Shown piece after piece: positions 36,829 to 46,042 of a DNA stretch of 64,000 nt. The position numbers and the translations under genes are program-made. Under the pieces are notes generated by a model, which ran no database searches, had not been told where the DNA came from, and worked only from the letters and a program-made list of their open reading frames with translations. Numbering within the stretch: the stretch's first letter is position 1; the number at the start of each line of letters is the position of its first letter. The stretch is from Acidobacteriota bacterium (GTDB lineage Bacteria > Acidobacteriota > Vicinamibacteria > Vicinamibacterales > UBA2999). The stretch is from contig CAUJDN010000069.1 of assembly GCA_963169195.1 (NCBI GenBank), positions 1 through 64,000 on the forward strand. The letters are read 5' to 3'.

Positions 36829-37454
36829 AGATCCTCATCGCCGACGACCACGCCATCGTGCGCTCCGGCCTGAAGCGCACCCTCGAGCTCGAGTTTCCCG
36901 ACGTCGTGTTCGGCGAGGCGACGACGGGGCGCGAGCTGCTCGAGAAGGCGCAGGCGGCCTCCTGGGATGTCGTCATCCTCGACGTCGCGCTTGGCGCCGA
37001 GAACGGTCTGGACACCCTGTCGCGGGTGAAGGCCGTGTGCCCGAGGCTTCCGGTCATCGTGCTGTCGATGTACGGCGAGCGGCAGTTCGTCCTCCGCGCC
37101 CTCGCCGACGGCGCGTCTGCCTATCTGACCAAGGAGCAGGCAGCCGAGGAGCTCTTCACGGCCATCCGCGCCGTCTGCGCCGGGCGCCGCTATCTCGGGC
37201 AGACCCTGGCCGCGCAGCTGGCGGATCACCTGGCGGGCGATCACGGGGGCAAGCCGCACGAGGCGCTGTCGAGCCGCGAGCTCGAGGTGTTCCTGCTCCT
37301 GGCCCAGGCCCGCTCGGTGTCGGAGATCGCCGAGCGGCTGCACCTGAGCGTCAAGACGGTGAGCACCTACCGGACGCGCATCCTCGAGAAGATGTCGCTG
37401 GCCTCGAACGCCGAGATCATCCAGTACGCCGTACGCCACGGCCTGGTGCGGTGA
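36825..37454 (+). CDS. NarL/FixJ-family response regulator
   Basis: 209 aa. A receiver domain starts MKILIADDHAIVRSGLKRTL, with the acidic pocket DD, phospho-acceptor Asp53 in VVILDVALG and Lys in YLTKEQ. The C-terminal LuxR-type helix-turn-helix contains SSRELEVFLLLAQARSVSEI and LHLSVKTVSTYRTRILEKM. It is the cognate partner of the preceding kinase (ATGA overlap) and would regulate genes in response to its signal. It is not a Crp/Fnr protein, so it does not by itself explain the palindromes. Confidence 0.95.
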   Translation: MKILIADDHAIVRSGLKRTLELEFPDVVFGEATTGRELLEKAQAASWDVVILDVALGAENGLDTLSRVKAVCPRLPVIVLSMYGERQFVLRALADGASAYLTKEQAAEELFTAIRAVCAGRRYLGQTLAAQLADHLAGDHGGKPHEALSSRELEVFLLLAQARSVSEIAERLHLSVKTVSTYRTRILEKMSLASNAEIIQYAVRHGLVR

Positions 37455-37546
37455 GGGTGTAGGACGAACACGGACACCGGGCGCGCGATCATCCTACGCC
37501 GCCGTCGGACGGCGACCGATTGTCGCCTCCCCGTCGATCGGCGACG

Positions 37547-38734
37547 ATGCCGACCATGGCGGCCGGCCACACGATGTCGTCGCGGTTCACGTCCGGGGGG
37601 CGCATCCGCCGCTACGTCGACGAGAGCCTGGCGTCGATGCACCCCGCGTACTTCGCCATGTCGATGGCGACCGGCATCGTCTCCATCGCGTGCCATCTGC
37701 TGGGCCTCCGTGAGCTGTCGACCGTCCTCCTCTGGGTCAACGTGGCCGCGTATGGCGGCGTGTGGCTGGCGACCCTGACGCGGATCGTGCGTTTCCCGCG
37801 CGCGTTCCTCGCGGACTGGACCAGCCACCAGCGCGGTCCCGGCTTCTTCACCTCGGTGGCCGCGACGTGCGTCCTCGGATCGCAGCTGCTCCTGCTGCGC
37901 CAGGCCACGACGCTCGCGTTCGGCCTGTGGGTGCTGGCCGTGCTGCTCTGGATCCTGTGCACCTACGCCGTGTTCGTCGCGCTCAGCATCCGTGAGGACA
38001 AGCCCTCGCTGGCCGAAGGCATCAACGGCGGCTGGCTGATCGCCGTGGTGGCCACGCAGGCGCTGTGCGTGCTGGGCAGCAGCGTCCTGCCGGATCGGCT
38101 GGCGAACCGCGATGCGGCCTGGTTCATCCTCGTCTCGTTCTGGCTCTGCGGCGGGATGCTCTACACCTGGATGATCTCGCTCATCTTCTACCGCTACACG
38201 TTCTTCCGGTTCCTGCCGGAGGACCTGATGCCGCCGTACTGGATCAACATGGGCGCGGTGGCCATCTCCACGCTGGCCGGCACGGCGCTGGTGGCCGCAT
38301 CGACCGGCTCGCCGCTCATGGAGTCGATTCGCCCCTTCGTGAAGGGCGGCACCATCCTCTACTGGGCCACCGCCACCTGGTGGATCCCCATGCTCCTCAT
38401 CTTCGGGATCTGGCGCCACGCCGCCCGGCGCGTGGCCTTCCGGTACGATCCGCTCTACTGGGGCCTGGTCTTCCCGCTCGGGATGTACAGCGTGTGCACC
38501 TACCGGCTCGTGGAGACCTTCAACCTGCCGTTCCTCGCCTGGATCTCGCGGGGCTTCATCGTCGTCGCCATCATCGCCTGGATGTTCACCTTCTCGGGCC
38601 TGGTCACGCGGGCCCTCCACCTCGCCCTGCTCGGTCTGAGGGCCCTGCGGCCCGCCGGTCCACGCGCGCTCTCGCCGTTCGAGGCGCTCGACCGCTCCAT
38701 CGCCAATCCGCCATCGTCTGGAGGTCTCCCATGA
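37547..38734 (+). CDS. TDT-family (TehA/SLAC1-like) anion channel or transporter
   Basis: About 395 aa with ten transmembrane helices. The family opening HPAYFAMSMATGIVSIACHLLG (here read in two parts, HPAYFAMSMATG and IVSIACHLLG) matches TehA/SLAC1 proteins. The frame continues upstream to a TTG at 37520; ATG 37547 or 37574 are likelier starts. Relatives include bacterial TehA, fungal sulfite exporters and plant SLAC1/SLAH channels that conduct chloride and nitrate. Its place after the NarX/NarL-type pair makes nitrate or nitrite permeation attractive, but that is inference. It overlaps the next gene by four bases. Confidence 0.82.
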   Translation: MPTMAAGHTMSSRFTSGGRIRRYVDESLASMHPAYFAMSMATGIVSIACHLLGLRELSTVLLWVNVAAYGGVWLATLTRIVRFPRAFLADWTSHQRGPGFFTSVAATCVLGSQLLLLRQATTLAFGLWVLAVLLWILCTYAVFVALSIREDKPSLAEGINGGWLIAVVATQALCVLGSSVLPDRLANRDAAWFILVSFWLCGGMLYTWMISLIFYRYTFFRFLPEDLMPPYWINMGAVAISTLAGTALVAASTGSPLMESIRPFVKGGTILYWATATWWIPMLLIFGIWRHAARRVAFRYDPLYWGLVFPLGMYSVCTYRLVETFNLPFLAWISRGFIVVAIIAWMFTFSGLVTRALHLALLGLRALRPAGPRALSPFEALDRSIANPPSSGGLP

Positions 38735-39126
38735 GCACGAATCGATCCTCGTCCATTGGCGTTCAGTACGCCGACACCGCCCTGTCGGGCCCTCGTCGAG
38801 CGGGTGCGTCAGGGCAGGCCGCGGTCGCGTCGGCGGCCGACGCCGAGCGCCGGCAGAGGACCGGCCAGCGGATGATCCTCGCCGGCTTCGTGATTGCCAT
38901 CGCCGGCGTGGTGGCGTACTGTGTGGCCTCCTTTGGGGCCGGCATGAGCACGGCCATGGAGGGTGTCCTGTTCGACAACGACGTGCCGTTCGCCCGCGCG
39001 ACGCTGGCCGTCCTCGGGCTCGGCACGCTCGTCTGGCTCGCGGGCTCGATCACGTATCTCAGGGGCGCGCTGGACGCGGACGAGGAAGCGGGCGAGGCGG
39101 GCACGCCGCACGACCGGCAAGCCTAG
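38731..39126 (+). CDS. small membrane protein of unknown function
   Basis: 131 aa, not recognised. Residues 1-45 are polar and rich in Ser, Ala and Arg. Two transmembrane helices follow (MILAGFVIAIAGVVAYCVAS and ATLAVLGLGTLVWLAGSITY), then an acidic C-terminal tail (LDADEEAGEAGTPHD). ATG 38731 overlaps the stop of the TDT transporter gene (ATGA), so the two are translationally coupled and the protein is probably an accessory of the channel. No catalytic or metal-binding motif is seen. Confidence 0.75.
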   Translation: MSTNRSSSIGVQYADTALSGPRRAGASGQAAVASAADAERRQRTGQRMILAGFVIAIAGVVAYCVASFGAGMSTAMEGVLFDNDVPFARATLAVLGLGTLVWLAGSITYLRGALDADEEAGEAGTPHDRQA

Positions 39127-39649
39127 AAGGAAGACGCCGGGCCGGGGCCAGTCTCCCTTTCCCGATGACAGCCGCGTGGACCAGGGGCAGCCAGGAGAGC
39201 CCAGGCGCCGACCCGTCCGGATCCCGCCACGCACGTCTCGTCGTGGTGCCCGGACGTGGAAGGCGTCGCGCTCCCCGTTGGAGCCAACTCGAGCGGAAGG
39301 CGGGCCACTGCAGGCCCGCGGGCCGAAGGCCCACGCTCGGGAATCCCCTCCCAGCCTCGCCTGCGGTTCCTCGCGGCGGCGGGTGAGCCGCCAGGGGCGT
39401 GCCGTTGTTTGCAGTCCTGAGCAGATCACCGCCTGCCTTCCTGCTGTCGTCCCCCCGCAGGAACATCAAATTATTGAACATTGTTTATCCAACTTGCTGG
39501 ATTCGACGCTAGGCCTGCTTTCCCGAGGGCATTTTCTGGCGAGATCTTCCCATTCCCACACGCCGAAGGTCAGCCATGGAAGGCACGGATACTGCTCGCG
39601 TGTGACGAACTGCGTGACGAATTGCTTTCCCTGCTCGAGGAGGACTGGA
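39127..39649. other. 523-bp non-coding stretch with decayed repeat and AT-rich promoter region
   Basis: The middle (about 39293-39415) is a degenerate copy of sequence found at 42704-42828, including the 3' end of a LytTR regulator gene. From about 39467 the DNA becomes unusually AT-rich for this window (AAATTATTGAACATTGTTTA), which fits a promoter for the Oar-like receptor gene that starts at 39650. No intact gene is seen; the short frames here are shadows. Confidence 0.6.
39293..39415 (+). repeat. direct repeat copy A, degenerate
   Basis: Matches copy B (42704-42828) in the same orientation. Shared blocks in order are CGGAAGGCG, a GC palindromic core (GGCCCGCGGGCCGAAGGCCC here, with GGCCCACGGG in copy B), GAATCCCCTCCC, AGCCTC, and GCGTGCCGTTGT. 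On the minus strand the last blocks still resemble the LytTR C-terminus (NGT...GEAGRGF compared with NGTRLTL...RERLGRGF). Confidence 0.65.
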
Positions 39650-42586
39650 ATGAAGCTGAGAACCACTTGTCTGGTGGCGTGGCTGAGCCTGATGGCGTCC
39701 AGCGCCGTCGCCCAGCAGCAAACGGGTGAAATCTTCGGGAGGGCCACCGACTCGTCGGGCGCCGTGCTTCCAGGGGTCAGCGTCACCGCCACCGGCCCCG
39801 CCTTGCTGCAGCCCCGCGTGGCCATCACGTCGGAGGCCGGATCGTACCGGATGCCCGAGTTGCCCATCGGCACCTACACGGTGACCTTCGAGCTCCCGGG
39901 GTTTCGGACCATGCAGATGGCCGATGTCCGCATCACCATCGGGTTCTCGGCCCAGGTGAACGCGCAGCTCGAGCTCTCGACCGTGCAGGAAACGGTGACG
40001 GTGACCGGCGAGAGCCCGCTCATCGACACGAAGTCGACCGGCACGCGCAGCGCCTTCGACCTCGACACGCTGCAGAACCTGCCGACGGCGCGCGACCCGT
40101 GGGTGATGCTCGAGAAGACCCCTGGCATCACCATGGACCGTGCCAACGTAGGCGGCAGCCAGTCGGGCCAGCAGTCGGGCTACATCTCGCGCGGCGCCAG
40201 CACCGGCAACAACAAGTGGTCGATTGACGGCGTGGACATCACCGACATGTCGGCGACCGGCGCCTCCCCCATGTACTACGACTTCGACATGCTCGCGGAG
40301 ATGCAGGTGACGACGGGCGGCGCAGACGCGTCGCAGCAGACCGGCGGGGTGGGCATCAACCTGGTGACCAAGGGCGGCACGGATCGGCTCCGCGGGAACG
40401 CACGCTTCCTGGTCACCGACGAGGAGTTCCAGGCCGACAACATCACCGACGAGATCCGGTCCGCCGGCGCCGGATCGGGCGCGCCCATCCAGAACATCAA
40501 GGACTACGGCTTCGATGTGGGTGGGCCGATCGTGCGCGGCAAAGCCTGGTTCTGGGGCAGCTACGGCACGCAGGACATCAAGGTGGGCGTCGTCGGGTTC
40601 TACAAGAACACGCCGACCTGCCGCCCCACTCCGCCGACCGACACGGCGGGTCTGCGCGCGTGCCTCGAGACCGACCTCACCGGGCTCAACAACTACAACT
40701 GGAAGCTCACCTGGACGCCCTTCCAGGGGAACCGCCTCGGCTTCCAGAACACCTGGGCCGAGAAGGTGCGCAACGCGCGCGATGCGAGCGACACCCGGCC
40801 CATCGAGACCACGTTCCGCCAGAAGGCGGTCTCCAGCTCGTTCGGCACGTTCGGCTGGATCACCGGACCGACGCCGTTCTGGAAGGTCAGCGACCAGCAC
40901 GTCTTCAGCGACCGCTTCCTGGTGGACGTGCAGTGGGCGCACGTCGGCAACAACTTCACCCTCGACTTCCACGAGGACTCGCTGGCCACGGTCCAGCCGC
41001 GGTACGAGACGACCACGGGTGTCTGGGGGCGGTCCTACCAGCAGGCCATCTACATCCGCCCCACCAACAGCGTGGACGTGACCGCCAACTACTTCCTGCC
41101 GAACGTCCTGGCCGGCGATCACGCGGTCAAGGCGGGCTTCCGCTGGCGCACCGCGCATTCGCAGAGCATCGGCCATTTCGGCGGCAACGCGGTCGCGCGC
41201 TACACGAACGGCGTGCCCAACTCGGCCGACATGTACCGGGACGGCTACTCCGAGTCGCACCTCGACACGCTCGCCTTCTACGTCCAGGACAGCTACACGG
41301 TGAAGCGCTTCACCTTCAACATCGGCGCCCGGCTGGACATCCAGGATGACGAGGCCGTCGCGGCGGAGGTGCCGGCCAGCCCGATCCTCCCGGTACAGCT
41401 GCCCGCGGTCAGCTTCCCCGGGGCGGACGCCGGCGTCACCTGGAAGAACTTCTCGCCCCGTCTGGGCGTGACCTACGACATCTCCGGGACCGGCCGTACC
41501 GTGGCCAATGCGTCCTACGCCACCTACTTCGGGCAGATGGGGCCGGGGCAACTCTCGAGCCAGCTCGCCGCGACCGGCCAGGTGTACGTCCGGTATCCCT
41601 GGTCCGACACCAGCGGCGACGGGTTCGTGCAGGCCGACGAGCTCGACCTGACCCGAATCCTGGCACGGAGCACGACATACAATCCCGCCAACCCCTCCAA
41701 CTCCCGGTCGGCGGCGACCATCGACCCGGACATCAAGAACGACCGCACACGGGAGCTCATCGTCGGCCTCAGCCACGAGCTCATGGCCGGGGTCGCCGTG
41801 AGCGCGAGCTACATCTGGCGGAAGTACGACCAGTTCATCTGGTCGGATCGGGTCGGCCTGACGAGCGCCGACTACGTCCCGGTGAGCTACCGGCCGACGA
41901 CGTGCCCGGCCGCCGCGCGCTGCGAGACGATCACCTACTACCAGCCGACCTTCCCGCTGCCGGCCGCATTCGTCCAGACGAACGTGCCGGACCGGCACCG
42001 CGACTACAACGGCGCCGAGTTCACCCTGACCAAGCGCATGTCGCATCGCTGGGCCATGAGCGGCAGCTTCGCCTACAACAGCGCGGTGGATCACTGGGAC
42101 TCGCCCAGCGCCTACGAGGATCCGACCAACATCGAGCAGTTGGACGGGGCCCAGTACGCGCCGGAGGCGTCGGGCAGCGGCATCGACTCGGTGTTCCCGA
42201 ACGCGAAGTGGCTCGTGAAGCTCAACGGGGCCTACCAGCTGCCCTACGGGTTCAACCTGGGCGTCGGCTACCAGGGCCGCCAGGGCTACCCCTTCCCGCA
42301 GGGCATCCTGACACCGAACCGCGCGAACCAGGCCGGCCAGACGACGGTGCTGCTGGACCCGCTGGGTGACGTGCGGCTCGACAACTTCCACCAGGTGGAC
42401 ATGCGGATCGATCGCGCGTTCACGATCGGCCGGGCCCGCATCATTCCCGCCATGGACGTGTTCAACCTGTCGAACGCCAACACCGTCCTCGCCTACCGTC
42501 GGAACCAGGCGGCGTCGAACGCCAACCGGATCAGCGGGATCGTGGCGCCGCGCGTCATCCGGTTCGGCGTGCGCGTGACGTTCTAG
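39650..42586 (+). CDS. Oar-like TonB-dependent outer membrane receptor
   Basis: 978 aa. ATG 39650 follows GAGGAGG and gives a signal peptide (MKLRTTCLVAWLSLMASSAVA). Residues ~24-115 form a carboxypeptidase-regulatory-like (CarboxypepD_reg) domain: GEIFGRATDSSGAVLPGVSV, GSYRMPELPIGTYTVTFELP. A plug domain follows (VTVTGESPLIDTKSTGTRSA, WSIDGVDITDMSATGASP), then a 22-stranded-type beta-barrel ending in a C-terminal phenylalanine (FGVRVTF). Such Oar/TonB receptors are greatly expanded in Acidobacteriota and take up or bind large substrates. The ligand is unknown. It is bracketed by the two direct repeat copies. Confidence 0.92.
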   Translation: MKLRTTCLVAWLSLMASSAVAQQQTGEIFGRATDSSGAVLPGVSVTATGPALLQPRVAITSEAGSYRMPELPIGTYTVTFELPGFRTMQMADVRITIGFSAQVNAQLELSTVQETVTVTGESPLIDTKSTGTRSAFDLDTLQNLPTARDPWVMLEKTPGITMDRANVGGSQSGQQSGYISRGASTGNNKWSIDGVDITDMSATGASPMYYDFDMLAEMQVTTGGADASQQTGGVGINLVTKGGTDRLRGNARFLVTDEEFQADNITDEIRSAGAGSGAPIQNIKDYGFDVGGPIVRGKAWFWGSYGTQDIKVGVVGFYKNTPTCRPTPPTDTAGLRACLETDLTGLNNYNWKLTWTPFQGNRLGFQNTWAEKVRNARDASDTRPIETTFRQKAVSSSFGTFGWITGPTPFWKVSDQHVFSDRFLVDVQWAHVGNNFTLDFHEDSLATVQPRYETTTGVWGRSYQQAIYIRPTNSVDVTANYFLPNVLAGDHAVKAGFRWRTAHSQSIGHFGGNAVARYTNGVPNSADMYRDGYSESHLDTLAFYVQDSYTVKRFTFNIGARLDIQDDEAVAAEVPASPILPVQLPAVSFPGADAGVTWKNFSPRLGVTYDISGTGRTVANASYATYFGQMGPGQLSSQLAATGQVYVRYPWSDTSGDGFVQADELDLTRILARSTTYNPANPSNSRSAATIDPDIKNDRTRELIVGLSHELMAGVAVSASYIWRKYDQFIWSDRVGLTSADYVPVSYRPTTCPAAARCETITYYQPTFPLPAAFVQTNVPDRHRDYNGAEFTLTKRMSHRWAMSGSFAYNSAVDHWDSPSAYEDPTNIEQLDGAQYAPEASGSGIDSVFPNAKWLVKLNGAYQLPYGFNLGVGYQGRQGYPFPQGILTPNRANQAGQTTVLLDPLGDVRLDNFHQVDMRIDRAFTIGRARIIPAMDVFNLSNANTVLAYRRNQAASNANRISGIVAPRVIRFGVRVTF

Positions 42587-42619
42587 CCTGAAGCAGGCCG
42601 CACCGGGCGGCACGCATGC

Positions 42620-42660
42620 GAACGGGCGGGCTCGAGGATGGACCTCGGAGCCCGCCCGTC
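42620..42660. terminator. hairpin after the Oar-like gene
   Basis: ACGGGCGGGCTC (42622-42633) pairs perfectly with GAGCCCGCCCGT (42648-42659), with a 14-nt loop containing a further GAGG/CCTC pairing. It lies 35 bp after the receptor stop codon. There is no strong U tract on either side. Confidence 0.65.
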
Positions 42661-42703
42661 ATCGTGTGCCAGCGCCCTCGCGCAGCGTGGGCACGCACAC
42701 CCG

Positions 42704-42828
42704 CCGGAAGGCGTGCCCCACCGCAGGCCCACGGGCCGAAGGCCCGCCCCCTAGAATCCCCTCCCCAGCCTCTCCCGCAGTCTCTCCCGGTAGCCACGAC
42801 TGAGCGTCAGGCGCGTGCCGTTGTGCAG
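42704..42828 (+). repeat. direct repeat copy B, overlapping the 3' end of the LytTR gene
   Basis: The better-preserved partner of copy A (39293-39415). It includes GGCCCACGGGCCGAAGGCCC between the receptor and the regulator, and runs into the last ~25 codons of the LytTR gene on the minus strand. The two copies flank the Oar-like gene in the same orientation. Confidence 0.65.
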
Positions 42829-43521
42829 CACCACGACGTACTCCCCGTTGAACCACGGCTGCAGTTCCTTGATCCGATCCGTGTTGACGATGCGCGAGCG
42901 GTGGATGCGGACGAAGCGCCGGCCGTCCAGTCGTCCTTCCATGTTGTTCATCGTCTCGCGGAAGAGGTGCGAGTCGTTGGCCAGGTGCAGGCGCACGTAG
43001 TTACCGGCCGCCTCCACCCATTCGATGTCGTCGGCGCGCAGGAAGAACACGCGGCCGCCCGACTTCACGACCAGGCGATCCGCCTTCTGCGGCTCGGGCT
43101 TGATGTCCTGCACGAGCGCCATCAGGCGCCGGCCCAGGTCCCCGGCGCGCCGGCGCTCCACGTGCGCGCGGGCGTGCTGCAGCGTCTGCTGGAAGCGATC
43201 GCGGCCGAACGGCTTCAGCAGGTAGTCCAGGGCGTGGACCTCGAAGGCCTTCAGCGCGTACTCGTCGTAGGCCGTGACGAACACCACCGCGGGCATGCGA
43301 TCGGGCCCCACCTGCTCGATGACGCCGAAGCCGTCGCAGGACGGCATCTGCACGTCGAGGAAGACCAGGTCGGGCTGTTGCTGCTGAATGGTGGCGATGG
43401 CCTGCGAGCCGTCGGCGCACTCCCCGATGAGCTCGATGTCCTTCTCCTGCCCCAGGAGGCCGACCAGGCGCTCGCGCGCCATCGGCTCGTCGTCCACCAC
43501 CACCGTTCGAATCTTGGTCAC
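42751..43521 (-). CDS. LytTR-family response regulator
   Basis: 256 aa from GTG 43521. The receiver domain is complete: IRTVVVDDEPMARERLVGLL, phospho-acceptor Asp in LVFLDVQMPSCDGF, and TAYDEYALKAFEVHALDYLL with the conserved Lys in LLKPFGRDRF. The C-terminal LytTR DNA-binding domain has EWVEAAGNYVRLHLANDSHL, FVRIHRSRIVNTDRIKEL and YVVVLHNGTRLTLSRGYRERL. The GTG start lies in the same open frame as a truncated histidine kinase upstream, and no ribosome-binding site is obvious. The protein appears intact although its kinase partner is not. Confidence 0.9.
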   Translation of the reverse strand: MTKIRTVVVDDEPMARERLVGLLGQEKDIELIGECADGSQAIATIQQQQPDLVFLDVQMPSCDGFGVIEQVGPDRMPAVVFVTAYDEYALKAFEVHALDYLLKPFGRDRFQQTLQHARAHVERRRAGDLGRRLMALVQDIKPEPQKADRLVVKSGGRVFFLRADDIEWVEAAGNYVRLHLANDSHLFRETMNNMEGRLDGRRFVRIHRSRIVNTDRIKELQPWFNGEYVVVLHNGTRLTLSRGYRERLRERLGRGF

Positions 43522-43734
43522 GCAGCCCCCTCCCCGGCCTGCCCCCACCACTTCCTTCGAGAGCCCGACATCCTTGATGGCATTTTCGACGAGCGGCTGC
43601 AGGAGAAGGTTTGGCACCAGGGCGTCCAGCGTGTCGGGCTGCACGTCGAACACCACCGTGAGACGGTCCCGGAACCGGGTTTGTTCGATCTCCAGATACT
43701 TGGAGAGGGAATCCAGCTCTTCCTTCAGGGCGCG
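43522..43734 (-). pseudogene. remnant of a LytS/YehU-type (His_kinase) sensor kinase
   Basis: In the same frame as and directly upstream of the LytTR gene, about 60 codons encode ELDSLSKYLEIEQTRFRDRL and VPNLLLQPLVENAIK, the diagnostic His_kinase domain segment of LytS-type sensors including the N-box start VENAIK. After that the expected HATPase domain is missing: the frame passes through KEVVGAGRGGG straight into the regulator. Upstream of about 43734 the homology stops, replaced by GC-rich sequence before glgB. The kinase has therefore lost both its sensor region and its ATP-binding domain. Confidence 0.75.
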
Positions 43735-43778
43735 CCCACACGGCCAAGCCGTGCCCACGCGGCCGGCCCGGCCGCGCC

Positions 43779-45959
43779 CTACCGCAGGCCCTCCAGCAGC
43801 AGGAACCCGAGCGGCGGCACGGTCAGGGCGAGGGACTGCGGGAAGCCGTGCGCGGACACCGCTCCGGTGCGGACCTCGCCGCCGTTGCCGACGTTGCTTC
43901 CCCCGTAGACCCCGGCGTCGCTGTTCAGCACCTCGTGGTACGCGCCCGCCTCTGGCACGCCGACCCGGTAGCCGTGGCGGGGCACCGGCGTGAAGTTCAC
44001 CACGGCCACGACGTGCGACGATGCGTCCCGGCCCCGGCGAACGAGCGACAGGATGCTGTTCTCGTGATCGTGGCAGTCGATCCACTGGAAGCCCTCAGGC
44101 ACGTCGTCGCGCTCCCACAAGGCGGGGGCCGAGACGTAGACGTGGTTCAGATCCTTCACCCACCGCTGGAGCCCCGCGTGGCGCGCGTCCGCCAGCACCT
44201 CCCAGTCGAGCTCGCCGTCGTGGTTCCACTCGCGCCACTGGCCAATCTCGCCGCCCATGAAGAGCAGCTTCTTGCCGGGGTGCGCGAACATGTAGCCAAA
44301 GAGCGCCCGCAAGGTTGCGTGGCGCTGCCAGACGTCGCCCGGCATCTTGTCGAGGAGCGACCGCTTCCCGTGCACGACCTCGTCGTGCGAGAACGGCAGC
44401 ACGAAGCGCTCGCTGTAGGCGTACATCAACGAGAAGGTGACGCGATTGTGATGCCACTTGCGGTGCACCGGATCCTGCGCGGTGTAGTCGAGCATGTCGT
44501 GCATCCACCCCATGTTCCACTTGTAGGTGAAGCCGAGGCCGCCAAGGTGCACGGGCCGCGTCACGCCGGGCCACGACGTCGACTCCTCGGCGAAAACCGC
44601 GACGCCGGGGCATTCGGTGGCGACGAGCGCGTTCAGCTGCTCGAGAAACGCGATGGCCTCCAGGTTCTCGCGTCCGCCGTACTGGTTGGGCACCCACTGT
44701 CCGGGCTGCCGCGAGTAGTCGAGGTAGAGCATCGAGGCGACCGCGTCCACGCGCAGGCCGTCCACGTGGAACTCCTCGAGCCAGTAGAGCGCGTTGGACA
44801 GGAGGAACGAGCGCACCTCGTGCCGCCCGTAGTTGAAGACCAGCGTGCCCCAGTCCTGGTGCTCGCCCTGCCGCGGGTCCGCGTGCTCGTATGCGGCGGT
44901 GCCGTCGAAGCGCGCGAGGCCGTGGCGGTCCTTCGGAAAGTGGCCGGGCACCCAGTCGAGGATGACGCCCAGTCCCGCCTGGTGGCAGGCGTCCACGAAG
45001 AACTTGAAGTCCTCCGGCGGCCCGAAGCGGCTCGTGGGCGCGAAGAAGCCAATCACCTGGTAGCCCCAGGAGCCGGTGAAGGGATGCTCCATCACCGGCA
45101 ACAGCTCGAGATGCGTGAAGCCCATCGTCTTCGCGTAGGGCACCAGCGCCGCCGCCAGCTCGCGATAGCTGAGCGGCCGGCCGTCGGGGGATTTCCGCCA
45201 GCTGCCGAGGTGCACCTCGTAGATGGACATCGGGCGCTCGATCCACCGGTCGTGCCCGCCGCGAGCGGCCATCCAGTCGCCGTCGCCCCACTGGTAGTCG
45301 CGGCTCGACCACACGATGGACGCTGTGCGGGGCGGCACCTCGAAGTACCGGCCGCAGGGGTCGGCCTTGAGGTGCACGGCGCCGTCGGCGCCCAGCACCT
45401 CGAACTTGTACCGGTCGCCGGCGGCCAGGTCGGGCACGAACGTCTCCCAGTACCCGCTGGACCTGAGGCGCATGGGATGCACGCGGCCGTCCCACCCGTT
45501 GAAATCCCCCACCACGCTCACTCGCCGCGCGTTGGGCGCCCACACCGCGAAGTGCACGCCGCGCCTGATGCCGTGCGTGATGGGCCGGGCGCCGAGCTTC
45601 TCGAACGCACGCACGTGCGTGCCCTCGGCCAGCAGGTGCAAGTCGTAGTCGGTGAGGACGGGGCCATACCGGAACGGATCGTCCAGGGCGAAGGCGTGGC
45701 CGTTCCCCAGCGTGACGCGCAGGCGGTAGTCGAACCCCTCGCGGTCGGTCGCGGGCAGGATCAGCTCGAAGAGCCCCTCCGGGTGCACGCGGGTCATCTC
45801 GCGTGCGCCCTGGCCGTCGGGCGCCGTCACCGCAAGCGCCCCCGCCCGCGGCCAGAAGGCCCGGATGGCCAGATCCTGGCCGGCCTGGTGCGGGCCCAGG
45901 ACGGCAAACGGGTCCGCGTGCAGGCCCCGGACCAGGGCGTCGATATCGTGGGGCACCAT
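43779..45959 (-). CDS. glgB: 1,4-alpha-glucan branching enzyme
   Basis: 726 aa, GH13 subfamily 9, the usual length. It makes alpha-1,6 branches in glycogen. An N-terminal N1 domain ([20 protein letters not shown]) precedes a CBM48 ([20 protein letters not shown]). The catalytic barrel has [10 protein letters not shown], the nucleophile Asp in [17 protein letters not shown], the acid Glu in [13 protein letters not shown] and the third Asp in [12 protein letters not shown]. The C-terminal beta-domain follows ([20 protein letters not shown]). No other glycogen genes are adjacent. It is divergent from the aldehyde dehydrogenase gene with an 83-bp spacer. Confidence 0.97.
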   Translation of the reverse strand: MVPHDIDALVRGLHADPFAVLGPHQAGQDLAIRAFWPRAGALAVTAPDGQGAREMTRVHPEGLFELILPATDREGFDYRLRVTLGNGHAFALDDPFRYGPVLTDYDLHLLAEGTHVRAFEKLGARPITHGIRRGVHFAVWAPNARRVSVVGDFNGWDGRVHPMRLRSSGYWETFVPDLAAGDRYKFEVLGADGAVHLKADPCGRYFEVPPRTASIVWSSRDYQWGDGDWMAARGGHDRWIERPMSIYEVHLGSWRKSPDGRPLSYRELAAALVPYAKTMGFTHLELLPVMEHPFTGSWGYQVIGFFAPTSRFGPPEDFKFFVDACHQAGLGVILDWVPGHFPKDRHGLARFDGTAAYEHADPRQGEHQDWGTLVFNYGRHEVRSFLLSNALYWLEEFHVDGLRVDAVASMLYLDYSRQPGQWVPNQYGGRENLEAIAFLEQLNALVATECPGVAVFAEESTSWPGVTRPVHLGGLGFTYKWNMGWMHDMLDYTAQDPVHRKWHHNRVTFSLMYAYSERFVLPFSHDEVVHGKRSLLDKMPGDVWQRHATLRALFGYMFAHPGKKLLFMGGEIGQWREWNHDGELDWEVLADARHAGLQRWVKDLNHVYVSAPALWERDDVPEGFQWIDCHDHENSILSLVRRGRDASSHVVAVVNFTPVPRHGYRVGVPEAGAYHEVLNSDAGVYGGSNVGNGGEVRTGAVSAHGFPQSLALTVPPLGFLLLEGLR

Positions 45960-45980
45960 CAGGGGATTGTAGTGAAGTCG

Positions 45981-46028
45981 GGGATCAGGGGCAGGGCCAG
46001 GGATCCCGGATCCCGGATCCCTGATCCC
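45981..46028. repeat. short inverted and tandem repeats in the glgB-ALDH spacer
   Basis: GGGATCAGGG (45981-45990) is the reverse complement of CCCTGATCCC (46019-46028). Between them the motif GGATCCC recurs (GGATCCCGGATCCCGGATCC). It could form a cruciform in the divergent promoter region; no known operator matches. Confidence 0.6.
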
Positions 46029-46042
46029 GATACACTATCCCT

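Noticed and set aside
36825-37454. NarL-type response regulator as the protein that binds the TATGAC palindrome
   Set aside because: NarL-family proteins bind heptamer repeats of a different form; the palindrome geometry and -41.5 spacing fit a Crp/Fnr protein, which is not encoded in the window.
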